A stretch of DNA of 53,800 nucleotides from an uncultured Porphyromonas sp. (GTDB lineage Bacteria > Bacteroidota > Bacteroidia > Bacteroidales > Porphyromonadaceae), in NCBI RefSeq assembly GCF_947254915.1, contig NZ_CAMYEZ010000001.1, forward strand, positions 1 to 53,800, given 5' to 3'. Below are positions 15,064 to 24,182 of the stretch, piece by piece. The translations under genes and the position numbers were made by a program. Position 1 is the stretch's first letter. Each line of letters opens with the position of its first letter. Under the pieces are notes generated by a model. The model was not told the DNA's origin, did no database searches, and worked only from the letters and a program-made list of their open reading frames with translations.

Positions 15064-17901
15064 ATGAAGAAGAGTCCCCTCAATGATATTATAATCCGTG
15101 GTTGCCGTGTCAACAATCTCAAGGGCATAGACCTAGACATCCCCCGTGGGGAGCTGGTCGTCATCACGGGCGTGAGTGGCTCGGGCAAGAGTTCGCTCGC
15201 CTTTGACACGCTCTACGCTGAGGGGCAGCGTCGCTATGTGGATAGCCTGTCGTCGTATGCACGGCAGTTTCTCATGCGTATGAAGAAGCCTGAGTGTGAC
15301 CAGATTAAGAACCTCCCGCCTGCGGTCGCTATCGAGCAGCGGGTGGTTAGTCGCAACCCCCGCTCTACTGTCGGCACTTCGTCAGAGATCGACGACTACC
15401 TGCGTGTCTTGATGGCTCGTGTGGGCAAGCTCTACTCGCCTATCAGTGGCGAACTGGTCAAGCGTCACACGGCTGCCGATGTGGTTGAGGCGGCTCATCA
15501 GATTCCGACCGATAGCAAGCTTTACATCCTAGCGGATCTCTATCCGCCTGAGGGGCGACGTCTCATCGAGCATCTGATGCTCCTACAGGGGCAGGGGTAC
15601 AACCGTGTCCTCATTGACGATACGGTCTACCGTATTGAGGATGTGAGCAATAAGGAGCTACGTGAGGCGAAGCAGGTTCAGCTGATCGTGGATCGACTGA
15701 CCGTCCGCACGGGCGACGATAGCTACGAGTCTCGCCTCGGGGACTCGGTCGAAATAGCGCTTTACGAGGGTCGGGAGACCTGCGCCCTCCGTTGGCAAGA
15801 TAGCGAGGGCGCGTGGAGTAGCAAGGGCCGGCGCAACTTTAGCGCACGCTTTGAGGCAGATGGGCGGACCTTTACGGAACCTACGCCAGACCTCTTCAAC
15901 TTCAACAGTCCTGCGGGTGCCTGCACCGTTTGCGGAGGCTTTGGCTCGATCCTCGGCATTGACCCTGAGCGGGTAATCCCCGACGACAGTCTCTCGCTCT
16001 ACGAGGGGTGCGTGGATTGCTGGCGTGGAGCTAAGTCTTCCGAGTGGGCGAAAGCTTTCATCCATGAGGCGAAGCGCTTTGACTTTCCCATCCACACGCC
16101 CTACGCTGAGCTAACGCAGGAGCAGCGAGACCTGCTTTGGCACGGGCATGAAGGCGGGGGCTGGGGCAAAGGGACACTCTACGGCATTGACGATTACTTC
16201 GCCATGCTCCAGAAGGACATTTACAAGATCCAGAACCGTGTTCGTCTGGCGCACTATCGGGGCAAGAGCGAGTGCTACGCCTGCCACGGCGGTAGGCTCA
16301 AGGAGGATGCCCTGCTCTTTACCTATATGGGCAAGAACTTTCACCAGATCGGGCAAATGTCGATCCGTGAGGCATTGACCTTCTTTGCCCAAGAGCTGGA
16401 GGACCCCGAGGAGGCTAAGATAGCGGAGCGTCCGCTCAAAGAGATCCGCAACCGACTCCGCACGCTAGACGGCGTGGGGCTCGGCTACCTGACCCTAGAC
16501 AGACGCTCTAACACGCTCTCGGGCGGTGAGAGCCAGCGCATCAACCTAGCGACACGTCTGGGCAACAGCCTTGTCGGCTCGATGTACATACTGGATGAGC
16601 CGAGCATCGGACTGCACGACCGCGACACCGATCGGCTGATCTCGGTCATCAAGGAGCTACGTGATCAGGGCAACACGGTAATCGTCGTGGAGCATGACGA
16701 GCTGACGATACGTGCGGCCGACTACCTGATTGATATGGGGCTTGATGCGGGTCGTCTCGGTGGCGAGGTGATCTACCACGGCAAGCCGAGCGACATAACA
16801 GCCGAGACTCCTGGCTACACGGCGGCTTATCTGACGGGGCGCGAGGAGATACCTGTACCCAAGTATCGTCGCCCGGTGAAGCGCAAGCTAACGATGCACC
16901 GTGTGCATAAGAACAATCTGAAAGGCTTCGACGTGGACATCCCGCTCTTTAACATGACGGTGGTCACGGGCGTGAGCGGTTCGGGCAAGAGTACCCTCAT
17001 CTCCGACCTTCTTGTGGAGGAGCTACAGCGCATCATCAATGCACGTCCTCGAGAGACGCAGAGCCGTATGCTGACGGGCGACGTTGACCTCGTGGAGCAG
17101 GTCCTTTACGTGGACCAAAACAGCGTGGGGCGTAGCACGCGCTCCAATCCGGTTACCTATATAGATGCGTTTACACCGATCCGCGAACTGTACGCTGACC
17201 AACCTTTGGCAAAGCAGATGGGCTACAAGCCTTACTTCTTCTCCTTTAATAAGGAGGGCGGACGCTGCGAAGTGTGCAAGGGCGATGGTGTCGTCGAGGT
17301 GCCGATGCAGTTTATGACGGACATAACGCTGGTCTGCGATGCGTGCGAGGGGAAACGCTTTCAGAAGAACATCCTCGAGGTGACCTACCACGGGGTCAAC
17401 ATTTACGACCTACTGGAGATGACGGTGGACCAAGCGATAGAGTTCTTTACCAAGTACCCAGCAGACCAGACCACTTCGATCATTCGTCTCCTCGAGGGGT
17501 TGCAGCGTGTCGGGCTAGGCTACCTACAGCTAGGGCAAAACAGCTCGACGCTCTCGGGCGGTGAGAACCAGCGTCTCAAGCTCGCCTACTACCTCGGTCG
17601 TGACCACGAGCCGCACACGCTCTTTGTCTTCGATGAGCCGACCACGGGGCTGCACTTTCACGATATATCCACGCTCCTAGCCGCTTTCCGAGACTTGATC
17701 GACCAGGGGCACTCGGTGCTGATCATCGAGCACAATATGGAGGTGATCAAGAGCGCCGACTACATCATCGACCTAGGGCCCGATGGGGGCGACAAGGGTG
17801 GACAGCTCGTAGTGGCGGGCACACCCGAAGAGGTGGCCGCCTGCCCCGACTCGATCACGGGTCACTATCTCAAGGAGAAGCTCACACCTCGCAAAGCGTA
17901 A
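15064..17901 (+). CDS. uvrA: UvrA-family excinuclease ABC ATPase, atypical first zinc region
   Basis: The damage-recognition ATPase of nucleotide excision repair, or its Bacteroidota paralogue; 945 residues. Two ABC modules are seen: Walker A GVSGSGKSS near residues 36-44 and GVSGSGKST near 640, with signatures LSGGESQRINL near 483 and LSGGENQRLKL near 829. The C-terminal zinc module is intact (CEVCKGDG and CDACEGKRF, about 735-765). In the first module the canonical upstream CxxC pair is missing: the segment before NFNSPAGACTVC has no cysteine. Instead CTVC (287-290) is followed by CVDC (316-319). The frame is open from 15022, but the promoter position selects 15064. MerR follows after 6 bases. 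Confidence 0.9.
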   Translation: MKKSPLNDIIIRGCRVNNLKGIDLDIPRGELVVITGVSGSGKSSLAFDTLYAEGQRRYVDSLSSYARQFLMRMKKPECDQIKNLPPAVAIEQRVVSRNPRSTVGTSSEIDDYLRVLMARVGKLYSPISGELVKRHTAADVVEAAHQIPTDSKLYILADLYPPEGRRLIEHLMLLQGQGYNRVLIDDTVYRIEDVSNKELREAKQVQLIVDRLTVRTGDDSYESRLGDSVEIALYEGRETCALRWQDSEGAWSSKGRRNFSARFEADGRTFTEPTPDLFNFNSPAGACTVCGGFGSILGIDPERVIPDDSLSLYEGCVDCWRGAKSSEWAKAFIHEAKRFDFPIHTPYAELTQEQRDLLWHGHEGGGWGKGTLYGIDDYFAMLQKDIYKIQNRVRLAHYRGKSECYACHGGRLKEDALLFTYMGKNFHQIGQMSIREALTFFAQELEDPEEAKIAERPLKEIRNRLRTLDGVGLGYLTLDRRSNTLSGGESQRINLATRLGNSLVGSMYILDEPSIGLHDRDTDRLISVIKELRDQGNTVIVVEHDELTIRAADYLIDMGLDAGRLGGEVIYHGKPSDITAETPGYTAAYLTGREEIPVPKYRRPVKRKLTMHRVHKNNLKGFDVDIPLFNMTVVTGVSGSGKSTLISDLLVEELQRIINARPRETQSRMLTGDVDLVEQVLYVDQNSVGRSTRSNPVTYIDAFTPIRELYADQPLAKQMGYKPYFFSFNKEGGRCEVCKGDGVVEVPMQFMTDITLVCDACEGKRFQKNILEVTYHGVNIYDLLEMTVDQAIEFFTKYPADQTTSIIRLLEGLQRVGLGYLQLGQNSSTLSGGENQRLKLAYYLGRDHEPHTLFVFDEPTTGLHFHDISTLLAAFRDLIDQGHSVLIIEHNMEVIKSADYIIDLGPDGGDKGGQLVVAGTPEEVAACPDSITGHYLKEKLTPRKA

Positions 17902-17907
17902 GATCGT

Positions 17908-18291
17908 ATGGACAGTAAGAAGCTCTACTACTCCCACCGAGAGGTGTCTGAGGCGCTCCAAGAGAGTCAGTCTACGGTGCGCTACTGGGTTGAGACCTTT
18001 GCCGTGCAGGTGCGTCGCAGTAGCACGGGACGACTCAAGTACTCGCAAGATAATCTGCGCGAATTGCAACTAATCCGTCACCTACTGCGAGAGTCTAACC
18101 TGACGATTGACGGTGCCAAGGCAACTCTCCGACACAATCCCCAAGAGGCGGAGCAACGTGCCGAGGCGATCGCCCAGCTCAAAGCGGTGCGCGACGAACT
18201 TGTCGAGCTTCGTCAGCTCATTGAGCAGATCGAGCGCTACACTTCCGCCAGCGAAGTGCGTGACCGCCTCCGCCAAGAGGGACTACTCTAG
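17908..18291 (+). CDS. MerR-family transcriptional regulator
   Basis: A 127-residue DNA-binding protein. The N-terminal winged helix is recognisable in YYSHREVSEALQESQSTVRY (7-26) followed by WVETF, the MerR recognition pattern. The C-terminal half is a coiled coil (about 85-115, ELVELRQLIEQIERY) for dimerisation. No cysteine cluster or ligand-binding domain is present, so it is not a metal sensor of the classic type. It starts 6 bases after the uvrA stop and is almost surely co-transcribed with it. Whether it regulates uvrA, mutS or something unlinked cannot be told. Confidence 0.85.
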   Translation: MDSKKLYYSHREVSEALQESQSTVRYWVETFAVQVRRSSTGRLKYSQDNLRELQLIRHLLRESNLTIDGAKATLRHNPQEAEQRAEAIAQLKAVRDELVELRQLIEQIERYTSASEVRDRLRQEGLL

Positions 18292-18358
18292 CTCCTTTTC
18301 TAGCTCTCCTCCCTTACTTTAGGGGGTTGTGGAGACGAGGCGTATGCTTTTTTTTTGG

Positions 18359-18366
18359 TACTTTTG
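18359..18366 (+). promoter_or_regulatory. Possible -7 box for mutS after a T9 run
   Basis: TACTTTTG matches TAnnTTTG 33 bases before the mutS start. A run of nine T (18348-18356) lies immediately upstream and may belong to a terminator for uvrA-merR, since weakly pairing CTCC/GGAG arms precede it. Confidence 0.35.
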
Positions 18367-18398
18367 ATGCCATAACTACCTAAGAGACTATTTATCCC

Positions 18399-21023
18399 GT
18401 GGCTAAGAAAGAGATCGCCGAGACCCCGATGATGCGGCAGTACTTGCAGTTCAAGAAGAAGCATCCCGATGCTATCTTGCTCTTTCGTGTGGGCGACTTC
18501 TACGAGACCTTTTCCGACGATGCCATCGAGGCGTCCAAGATCCTCGGCATCACGCTCACCAAGCGTGCCAACGGAGCGGCGCAACATGTCGAGCTGGCGG
18601 GCTTTCCCCACCATGCGCTCGACACTTACCTGCCTAAGCTGGTGCGGGCGGGCAAACGGGTGGCTATCTGTGATCAGCTCGAGGATCCGAAGCTAACCAA
18701 TAAGTTGGTCAAGCGAGGCATCACCGAGATCGTAACCCCTGGCGTGGTCACCACGGACAATGTTCTCCAGAGCAAGCAAAACAACTTCCTCGCAGCCGTT
18801 TACCCCGAAGCTAAAGGGGAGAACCTCTACGGCTTAGCACTGCTCGACCTCTCGACGGGAGAGTTTTACGCCAGCGAGTGCACCGATCAGGTACTCGCCA
18901 AGCTCACCTCGGGCTACAACCCCAAGGAAATCCTCATCGAGCGCAAGCATCGGGACCGTCTGCAGCGCCTTCTCCAGCCCGAGGGACATCTCTCGGACTA
19001 CGACGACTGGATTTTCTCCGAGAGCAACAACCGTGAGCGTCTCCTGCAGCACTTCGGCACGCTCTCGCTCAAGGGCTTCGGCATCGACACCCTCCCGCTA
19101 GCGATCACCGCCGCAGGGGCCGTGCTTCACTACCTTGATATGACGAAGCACACCGAGATCGGGCACATCACCCGCATCGTCCGCATTGACGAGCAGCGAC
19201 ATGTGCGCATCGACGGCTTTACGGCTCACAGTCTGGAGCTCACCACCCCAATGAATGCGGGCGGCACCACGCTCCGTCAGATCCTGGATCAAACGGTCAC
19301 GCCGATGGGTGCTCGTCTATTGGATCAGTGGATAGCTTTCCCGCTAAAAGAGCTCCAAGCGATCCAACAGCGCCAAAGCATTGTCGCAAACCTTGTGGAC
19401 AATCCTCAGCTACGCACCAAGCTCACCGACCAGATGAAGGAGATAGGCGACCTGCAGCGCCTCGTGGGACGTGTCGCCATGGGTCGTATCACCCCTCGCG
19501 AAGTGGTTCGCCTCGGACTCTCCATCGCTCTCATCGCACCCATACGCCAGCTCGCTCTAGACGAAGGCGAGGAGACCCTGACAGCACTCTGCTCGCTACT
19601 CGATCCCTGCACCCAGCTGTGCCAACAAATCACCTATCAGCTCAACCCCGAGGCACCGCAGCAGATCGGCAAGGGGATGACCATCGCCGAGGGCTTTTGC
19701 GAAGAGCTAGACCAGCTACGGCGCTTGCTCAAGTCGGGCAAGCAATACCTCGACGACCTCCTCGCTCGTGAGACAGAGCACACCGGCATCGCCAGTCTCA
19801 AGATTGGCTTCAACAATGTCTTCGGCTATTATCTCGAGGTGCGCAATACCTACAAGGAGCAAGTGCCCGAAGAGTGGATTCGCAAGCAAACCCTCGTCAA
19901 TGCGGAGCGCTACATTACCCAAGAACTAAAGGAGTACGAGGAGAAGATTCTCGGAGCCGAAGATCGTATCTTAGCTCTAGAGCAAGAGCTCTTTGCGAAG
20001 CTCATTGGGACGCTCCAGCAGTTTGCCAACCAACTCCTACAGGATGCTCAGATCTTAGCGCAGCTCGATGTCCTCGCCTCGCTAGCCGCTGTTGCCGAGG
20101 CGTATGACTACTGTCGCCCCACGCTCAACGAGGGGTACGACCTAGAGATCGTTGACGGACGCCACCCAGTCATCGAGCGAACCCTTCCCGCTGGACAACC
20201 TTACATCCCCAACGATGTGAAGCTCTCCCCCATCGACTGCCAAATCATGATCATCACCGGCCCGAACATGAGCGGTAAGAGTGCCCTGCTCCGCCAGACG
20301 GCGCTCATCGTGATCATGGCTCAGATGGGAAGCTTCGTCCCCGCCACCTCAGCCACCATCGGCATCGTTGACTCGGTCTACACTCGTGTGGGCGCTTCGG
20401 ACAATATCGCCGTAGGCGAGTCCACCTTTATGGTTGAGATGCAAGAGGCCGCCAGCATCCTTAACAACTTGACGCCTCGTAGCTTGATCCTCTTTGACGA
20501 GCTGGGGCGTGGCACCAGTACTTTCGACGGGGTCTCCATAGCGTGGGCCATTGTCGAGTACCTGCACAGCACGACGCAAGGACGAGCCAAGACGCTCTTC
20601 GCCACGCACTACCACGAGCTCAACGAACTAGCCGACCACCTCGAGCGGGTCCAGTGCTACAACGTCTCAGCTCGTGAGATCGATGGCGAGATGCTCTTCC
20701 TCCGCAAGCTAGTCCCTGGAGGCTCTGCACACAGCTTCGGTATACAGGTAGCGAAGTTGGCCGGTATGCCCACCTGGATCGTCGCGCGAGCAGGCGAAGT
20801 GCTCCAGCACCTAGAGGCTTACCGCACCGAAAGCGAGCAAGGCTCCGACTCCGCTACGCCCAGCACGTCCCAGAGCGGAGGCATGCAAATGTCTATCTTC
20901 CAATTAGACGACCCCGTCCTCACAGCAGTCCGCACCAAGATCAACGAGCTAGACATCAACAACCTCACGCCTCTAGACGCTCTCAAGCAACTCAACGCCC
21001 TCAAGCAGATGCTCAACAACTGA
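18399..21023 (+). CDS. mutS: DNA mismatch repair protein MutS
   Basis: Binds mismatches and starts methyl-independent or MutL-dependent repair. The 874-residue protein is full length. The mismatch-reading motif FYE is at 34-36 (RVGDFYETF). The connector, lever and clamp domains follow, then the ATPase with Walker A GPNMSGKS near 622 and Walker B LILFDELGRGTSTFDG. DNA at the C-terminus encodes a helix-turn-helix dimerisation region (PLDALKQLNALKQM). The start is GTG at 18399 in a context matching MAKKEIAETPMMRQY, the usual MutS opening. It sits next to uvrA and merR, giving a small DNA-repair cluster. A bidirectional terminator follows. Confidence 0.97.
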   Translation: MAKKEIAETPMMRQYLQFKKKHPDAILLFRVGDFYETFSDDAIEASKILGITLTKRANGAAQHVELAGFPHHALDTYLPKLVRAGKRVAICDQLEDPKLTNKLVKRGITEIVTPGVVTTDNVLQSKQNNFLAAVYPEAKGENLYGLALLDLSTGEFYASECTDQVLAKLTSGYNPKEILIERKHRDRLQRLLQPEGHLSDYDDWIFSESNNRERLLQHFGTLSLKGFGIDTLPLAITAAGAVLHYLDMTKHTEIGHITRIVRIDEQRHVRIDGFTAHSLELTTPMNAGGTTLRQILDQTVTPMGARLLDQWIAFPLKELQAIQQRQSIVANLVDNPQLRTKLTDQMKEIGDLQRLVGRVAMGRITPREVVRLGLSIALIAPIRQLALDEGEETLTALCSLLDPCTQLCQQITYQLNPEAPQQIGKGMTIAEGFCEELDQLRRLLKSGKQYLDDLLARETEHTGIASLKIGFNNVFGYYLEVRNTYKEQVPEEWIRKQTLVNAERYITQELKEYEEKILGAEDRILALEQELFAKLIGTLQQFANQLLQDAQILAQLDVLASLAAVAEAYDYCRPTLNEGYDLEIVDGRHPVIERTLPAGQPYIPNDVKLSPIDCQIMIITGPNMSGKSALLRQTALIVIMAQMGSFVPATSATIGIVDSVYTRVGASDNIAVGESTFMVEMQEAASILNNLTPRSLILFDELGRGTSTFDGVSIAWAIVEYLHSTTQGRAKTLFATHYHELNELADHLERVQCYNVSAREIDGEMLFLRKLVPGGSAHSFGIQVAKLAGMPTWIVARAGEVLQHLEAYRTESEQGSDSATPSTSQSGGMQMSIFQLDDPVLTAVRTKINELDINNLTPLDALKQLNALKQMLNN

Positions 21024-21103
21024 CGAGTAGCGACACTTTATCATCAAGACACCTCTCAGTACTCGTAGTTATCTATAAGGACTGAGTGTGTGTCACACAA
21101 AAA

Positions 21104-21139
21104 AGACGACGGACGCACAACTTTAGGCATCCGTCGTCT
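21104..21139. terminator. Bidirectional terminator between mutS and the lipoprotein gene
   Basis: AGACGACGGA (21104-21113) pairs perfectly with TCCGTCGTCT (21130-21139). On the minus strand the stem is followed by a run of T, as expected for terminating the gene at 21195. A second small hairpin (AGAGAC/GTCTCT, 21144-21164) lies beside it. Confidence 0.75.
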
Positions 21140-21194
21140 ATTTAGAGACTGTTGACTTGTCTCTTCGCTTTTATCTAGTCAACATATAAACCGT

Positions 21195-22322
21195 CTAGTT
21201 CGTAGCGCTAGCTGGCGTTTTGAACTCAACTAAAGTTGGATCTGCAGTTAATCCTAGCTCCTTGTCCCACCCGAATATGATCAAGACATAGTCTCGCTTA
21301 GGCTGTAAGGTAAAGTCCTTCATCTCAAACTCATGTACCCCAGTCTTGAATACATCAGGCACAGGGTTCTGCTGGAGAGAGCTCTGAACTAGTCTTAGGC
21401 ACATCATATCTATAGGGGGAACACCATCTATAAGCCTATTCTCATCTTTAGCCGTCCTATAGAAGTCCACATATCTCTTGGACTGAACTGCAAAATAATA
21501 AGGCTTAGTTTGATCAGATGGTATAATCTTAACGGTGGTTGGCATAGCACCAGCTGTAATCCCTTCTACCTTGAAAGTGAGATCTACCTTGGGAGTACGA
21601 GGCTTTGTCTGTAGCTTGTACTCAAACACCTTGGTTAGCTCCTTGCCATCTTGATCCATACCATAGATTCTTACTACGATAGTATGGTCAGCTGGATAAG
21701 GATAGTCAGACCCTGAGATAGAGCCTAGATTAAAACTCTTTGTCCCCTGGTAGCTGTCGTTCTTTACCGCTTCTCTATATGCATCAGAGCCTGGCTCGCC
21801 ACCAGAGAGGGCTTTCCACCACTCGCGATTTGCGTTAGGTTGAGACTCTCTATTTTCAATGATACGCTCGTAACCCTCTTCCGTACCCGCATTGACAGCG
21901 TAGCGCATGTTGGGATCTTTTGGCGTAATCGTGACGAAAATGTTGATAGGAGTAATGTCCTGCGTTTCCACGGTAAAGTCTTCCATCGGAGTCTGTTTTT
22001 GTTCTTTGATGGTGACCTTGCATGTAGCAGAGACCCCGTCCACCTCTGCGAGGATGGTTGTCTCACCCTTGGCAACGGCTGTGACTACCCCCTTGTCTGA
22101 GACCGTAGCGAGCTCAGTATTGAGACTGCGGAAGGAAACCTTCTTGTTTAGATTCGGTTGCTGAGTCACCTTTAGCTCCAAGGTCTCCCCAACTGTCATC
22201 TCCTTTTCATTGGGAGTGATGCTGAGACTCTCAACTTTCTTTTCTTGTGGTTTGTCCTCGTTACACCCCACGAGAGCGAGTAGTGGGAGTATCAGGAGCA
22301 GGCAGTAAATCTTACTTTTCAT
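21195..22322 (-). CDS. BIG2-domain lipoprotein, unknown function
   Basis: A 375-residue lipoprotein. The signal MKSKIYCLLLILPLLALVGC ends at Cys20, followed by Asn-Glu-Asp. Residues about 30-106 form a bacterial Ig-like (BIG2) domain: SLSITPNEKEMTVGETLEL opens it and ATVSDKGVVTAVAKGETTI is its hallmark. The rest contains two further beta-sandwich-like stretches (about 115-250 and 250-372), each with FTVETQDIT- or LTFKVEGIT-like openings, a plan common in secreted Bacteroidota proteins. The start was moved from the upstream in-frame ATG at 22373 to 22322 because the signal peptide begins there. Surface or periplasmic location is likely; function is unknown. Confidence 0.75.
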   Translation of the reverse strand: MKSKIYCLLLILPLLALVGCNEDKPQEKKVESLSITPNEKEMTVGETLELKVTQQPNLNKKVSFRSLNTELATVSDKGVVTAVAKGETTILAEVDGVSATCKVTIKEQKQTPMEDFTVETQDITPINIFVTITPKDPNMRYAVNAGTEEGYERIIENRESQPNANREWWKALSGGEPGSDAYREAVKNDSYQGTKSFNLGSISGSDYPYPADHTIVVRIYGMDQDGKELTKVFEYKLQTKPRTPKVDLTFKVEGITAGAMPTTVKIIPSDQTKPYYFAVQSKRYVDFYRTAKDENRLIDGVPPIDMMCLRLVQSSLQQNPVPDVFKTGVHEFEMKDFTLQPKRDYVLIIFGWDKELGLTADPTLVEFKTPASATN

Positions 22323-22381
22323 ACAGATGTCTTTTATATGTTTATATGAATGGTTGTGACCCGCATATCGCAAGTCGCCTG

Positions 22382-22389
22382 CAAATGTA
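22382..22389 (-). promoter_or_regulatory. Possible -7 box for the BIG2 lipoprotein
   Basis: The minus strand reads TACATTTG, matching TAnnTTTG, about 60 bases before the preferred start at 22322. The nearest upstream TTG is only 12 bases away. Confidence 0.4.
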
Positions 22390-22541
22390 GTGAAAAACGT
22401 CCAATCCTTCTTGCTTGCAGATTAACCGCCCCAAGGGTTGACATATGAGAACTCTGTATTCGAGAGCTATGCGGGGACGACAAGTATGGGGTATATGCCT
22501 AGAGGCTCGCTACGGAGCGCTAGCGTCTGATGGCTTTTTCG

Positions 22542-22549
22542 TATCTTTG
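22542..22549 (+). promoter_or_regulatory. -7 box for the DUF4301 gene
   Basis: TATCTTTG lies 31 bases before the ATG at 22581. No clear -33 TTG is present. Confidence 0.5.
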
Positions 22550-22580
22550 AGGTGCCTATTATTCTGACACCTCACATCGT

Positions 22581-24143
22581 ATGGACGACTCTAACACATT
22601 TACCTCCGAAGACCTCAGCTACCTTGCTGAGCGGGGCATCTCCGCTGGAGAAGCGGAGCGACAGCTCAAGCTACTTATCGATGGGACACCTTATCTAGTC
22701 ATCGTCGACTCGGCAAAGCTTGAGCGGGGCATCATGCGCCTAGCAACTGACGAGATGCCCTACTACCTAGACTTATGGCACGACTACCTGCAGAAACCTG
22801 GAGCCGATGTCATCAAGTTTGTACCCGCCTCGGGAGCTGCGAGTCGCATGTTTAAGTCGCTCTATGGGCTACCCAAGGAGCAGCAGATCTCGCACGATGA
22901 GTTGACCCCAGACCAACAGACGTTTGTGGATCATCTAGAGTCGTTTGCCTTCTATGAGAAACTGAGCGAGACCTGCCTGCGCAACAATTGGCGTACCATG
23001 AGCAAGCTGATGGAGAGTGAGCAGTACGGCACCATCATTGACAACCTTCTCGACCCGCACGGCATGGGCTACGGGTCGTTGCCGAAGGGGATGCTCCTCT
23101 TCCACGATTACCCCAACGGCACCAAGCGCACCCCTATTGAGGAGCATATGGTCGAGGGTGCGCTCTATACACAAAACATTCACGGAGATGTGCGGTTGCA
23201 CTTCACCGTATCGCCTGAGCATCTGGAGGCCTTTCGCTCTCTAGTCGATCGACGCATCCAGAGCTTCGAGGATCTGTTTGGCTGTCGCTATCATGTGACC
23301 TATAGTATTCAGGAGCGCAGCACCGACACGATCGCTCTAGACCTAGAGCGTGGCACGCCCTTCCGCCGTGCTGACGGTACGCTACTCCTGCGCCCTGGTG
23401 GGCACGGTACGCTCATTGGCAATCTTGGTCGGCTGGACGCTTCAGTCGTTTTCATCAAAAACATTGACAACGTCACGCCCGACCACCTGAAGAGCAATAC
23501 AGTCCTCTACAAAAAGCTCCTCGGCGGTATCCTCCTGGCGGTACGCGACCGCATCTTCGGCTATCTGCAACAGCTCAAGCGCTCGAAGGTGAGCAAGGCG
23601 CTGACGGAGGAGGTTTTGACCTTCCTCGATGAGACGCTCTGCATAAAGATCCCGCACGCTGAGCTACTCAGCGAGGAGGAGCTGATACCTAAGTTGGTGG
23701 CTAAGCTGGATCGCCCGATACGTGTCTGCGGTATGGTACGCAACGAGGGCGAGCCGGGCGGTGGACCCTACCTAGTACGCGAAGCGGACGGCACGACCTC
23801 GCTACAAATCCTAGAGAGCGTGCAGGTAGACAAGAACAATCCAGAGGCTCTTGAGATGATGCGCGAGGGGACCCACTTCAATCCGGTCGACCTTTGCTGT
23901 TACATACGAGACTACGAGGGGAACCCCTTTGACCTCCACAAGTATGTCAATCCGCAGACTGCTTTCATCAGTGAGAAGAGCGTCGAGGGGCGCCCACTCA
24001 AAGCGCTGGAGCACCCTGGACTTTGGAATGGAGCAATGCACGACTGGAATACGATCTTCGTCGAGGTGCCGAGCGATACCTTTACCCCGGTCAAGACGGT
24101 CCTAGACTTGCTCCGTCCTGAGCACCAACCGCTTGCCGACTAA
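22581..24143 (+). CDS. DUF4301 family protein, possible nucleotidyltransferase
   Basis: A 520-residue soluble protein of a conserved Bacteroidota family without an assigned reaction. IKFVPASGAASRMFKSL (78-94) resembles the glycine-rich, arginine-containing nucleotide-binding loop of sugar-nucleotide pyrophosphorylases. LRPGGHGTLIGNL (about 269-281) with VVFIKNIDNV (about 288-297) resembles the UDP-sugar pyrophosphorylase pattern in which a strand ends in acidic residues. I infer a GT-A-like nucleotidyltransferase fold; this is not established knowledge of the family. Its own -7 box is upstream. The aminopeptidase gene follows after 39 bases, and no sugar-metabolism partner is adjacent. Confidence 0.8.
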   Translation: MDDSNTFTSEDLSYLAERGISAGEAERQLKLLIDGTPYLVIVDSAKLERGIMRLATDEMPYYLDLWHDYLQKPGADVIKFVPASGAASRMFKSLYGLPKEQQISHDELTPDQQTFVDHLESFAFYEKLSETCLRNNWRTMSKLMESEQYGTIIDNLLDPHGMGYGSLPKGMLLFHDYPNGTKRTPIEEHMVEGALYTQNIHGDVRLHFTVSPEHLEAFRSLVDRRIQSFEDLFGCRYHVTYSIQERSTDTIALDLERGTPFRRADGTLLLRPGGHGTLIGNLGRLDASVVFIKNIDNVTPDHLKSNTVLYKKLLGGILLAVRDRIFGYLQQLKRSKVSKALTEEVLTFLDETLCIKIPHAELLSEEELIPKLVAKLDRPIRVCGMVRNEGEPGGGPYLVREADGTTSLQILESVQVDKNNPEALEMMREGTHFNPVDLCCYIRDYEGNPFDLHKYVNPQTAFISEKSVEGRPLKALEHPGLWNGAMHDWNTIFVEVPSDTFTPVKTVLDLLRPEHQPLAD

Positions 24144-24182
24144 TCCCTGACCCATTAGAACAAAGAACAAACAATCATATAT

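Noticed and set aside
21144..21164. Remnant MITE end beside the mutS terminator
   Set aside because: It shares only 12 bases with the element at 47625 and lacks a second end. It is mentioned there as a hint only.
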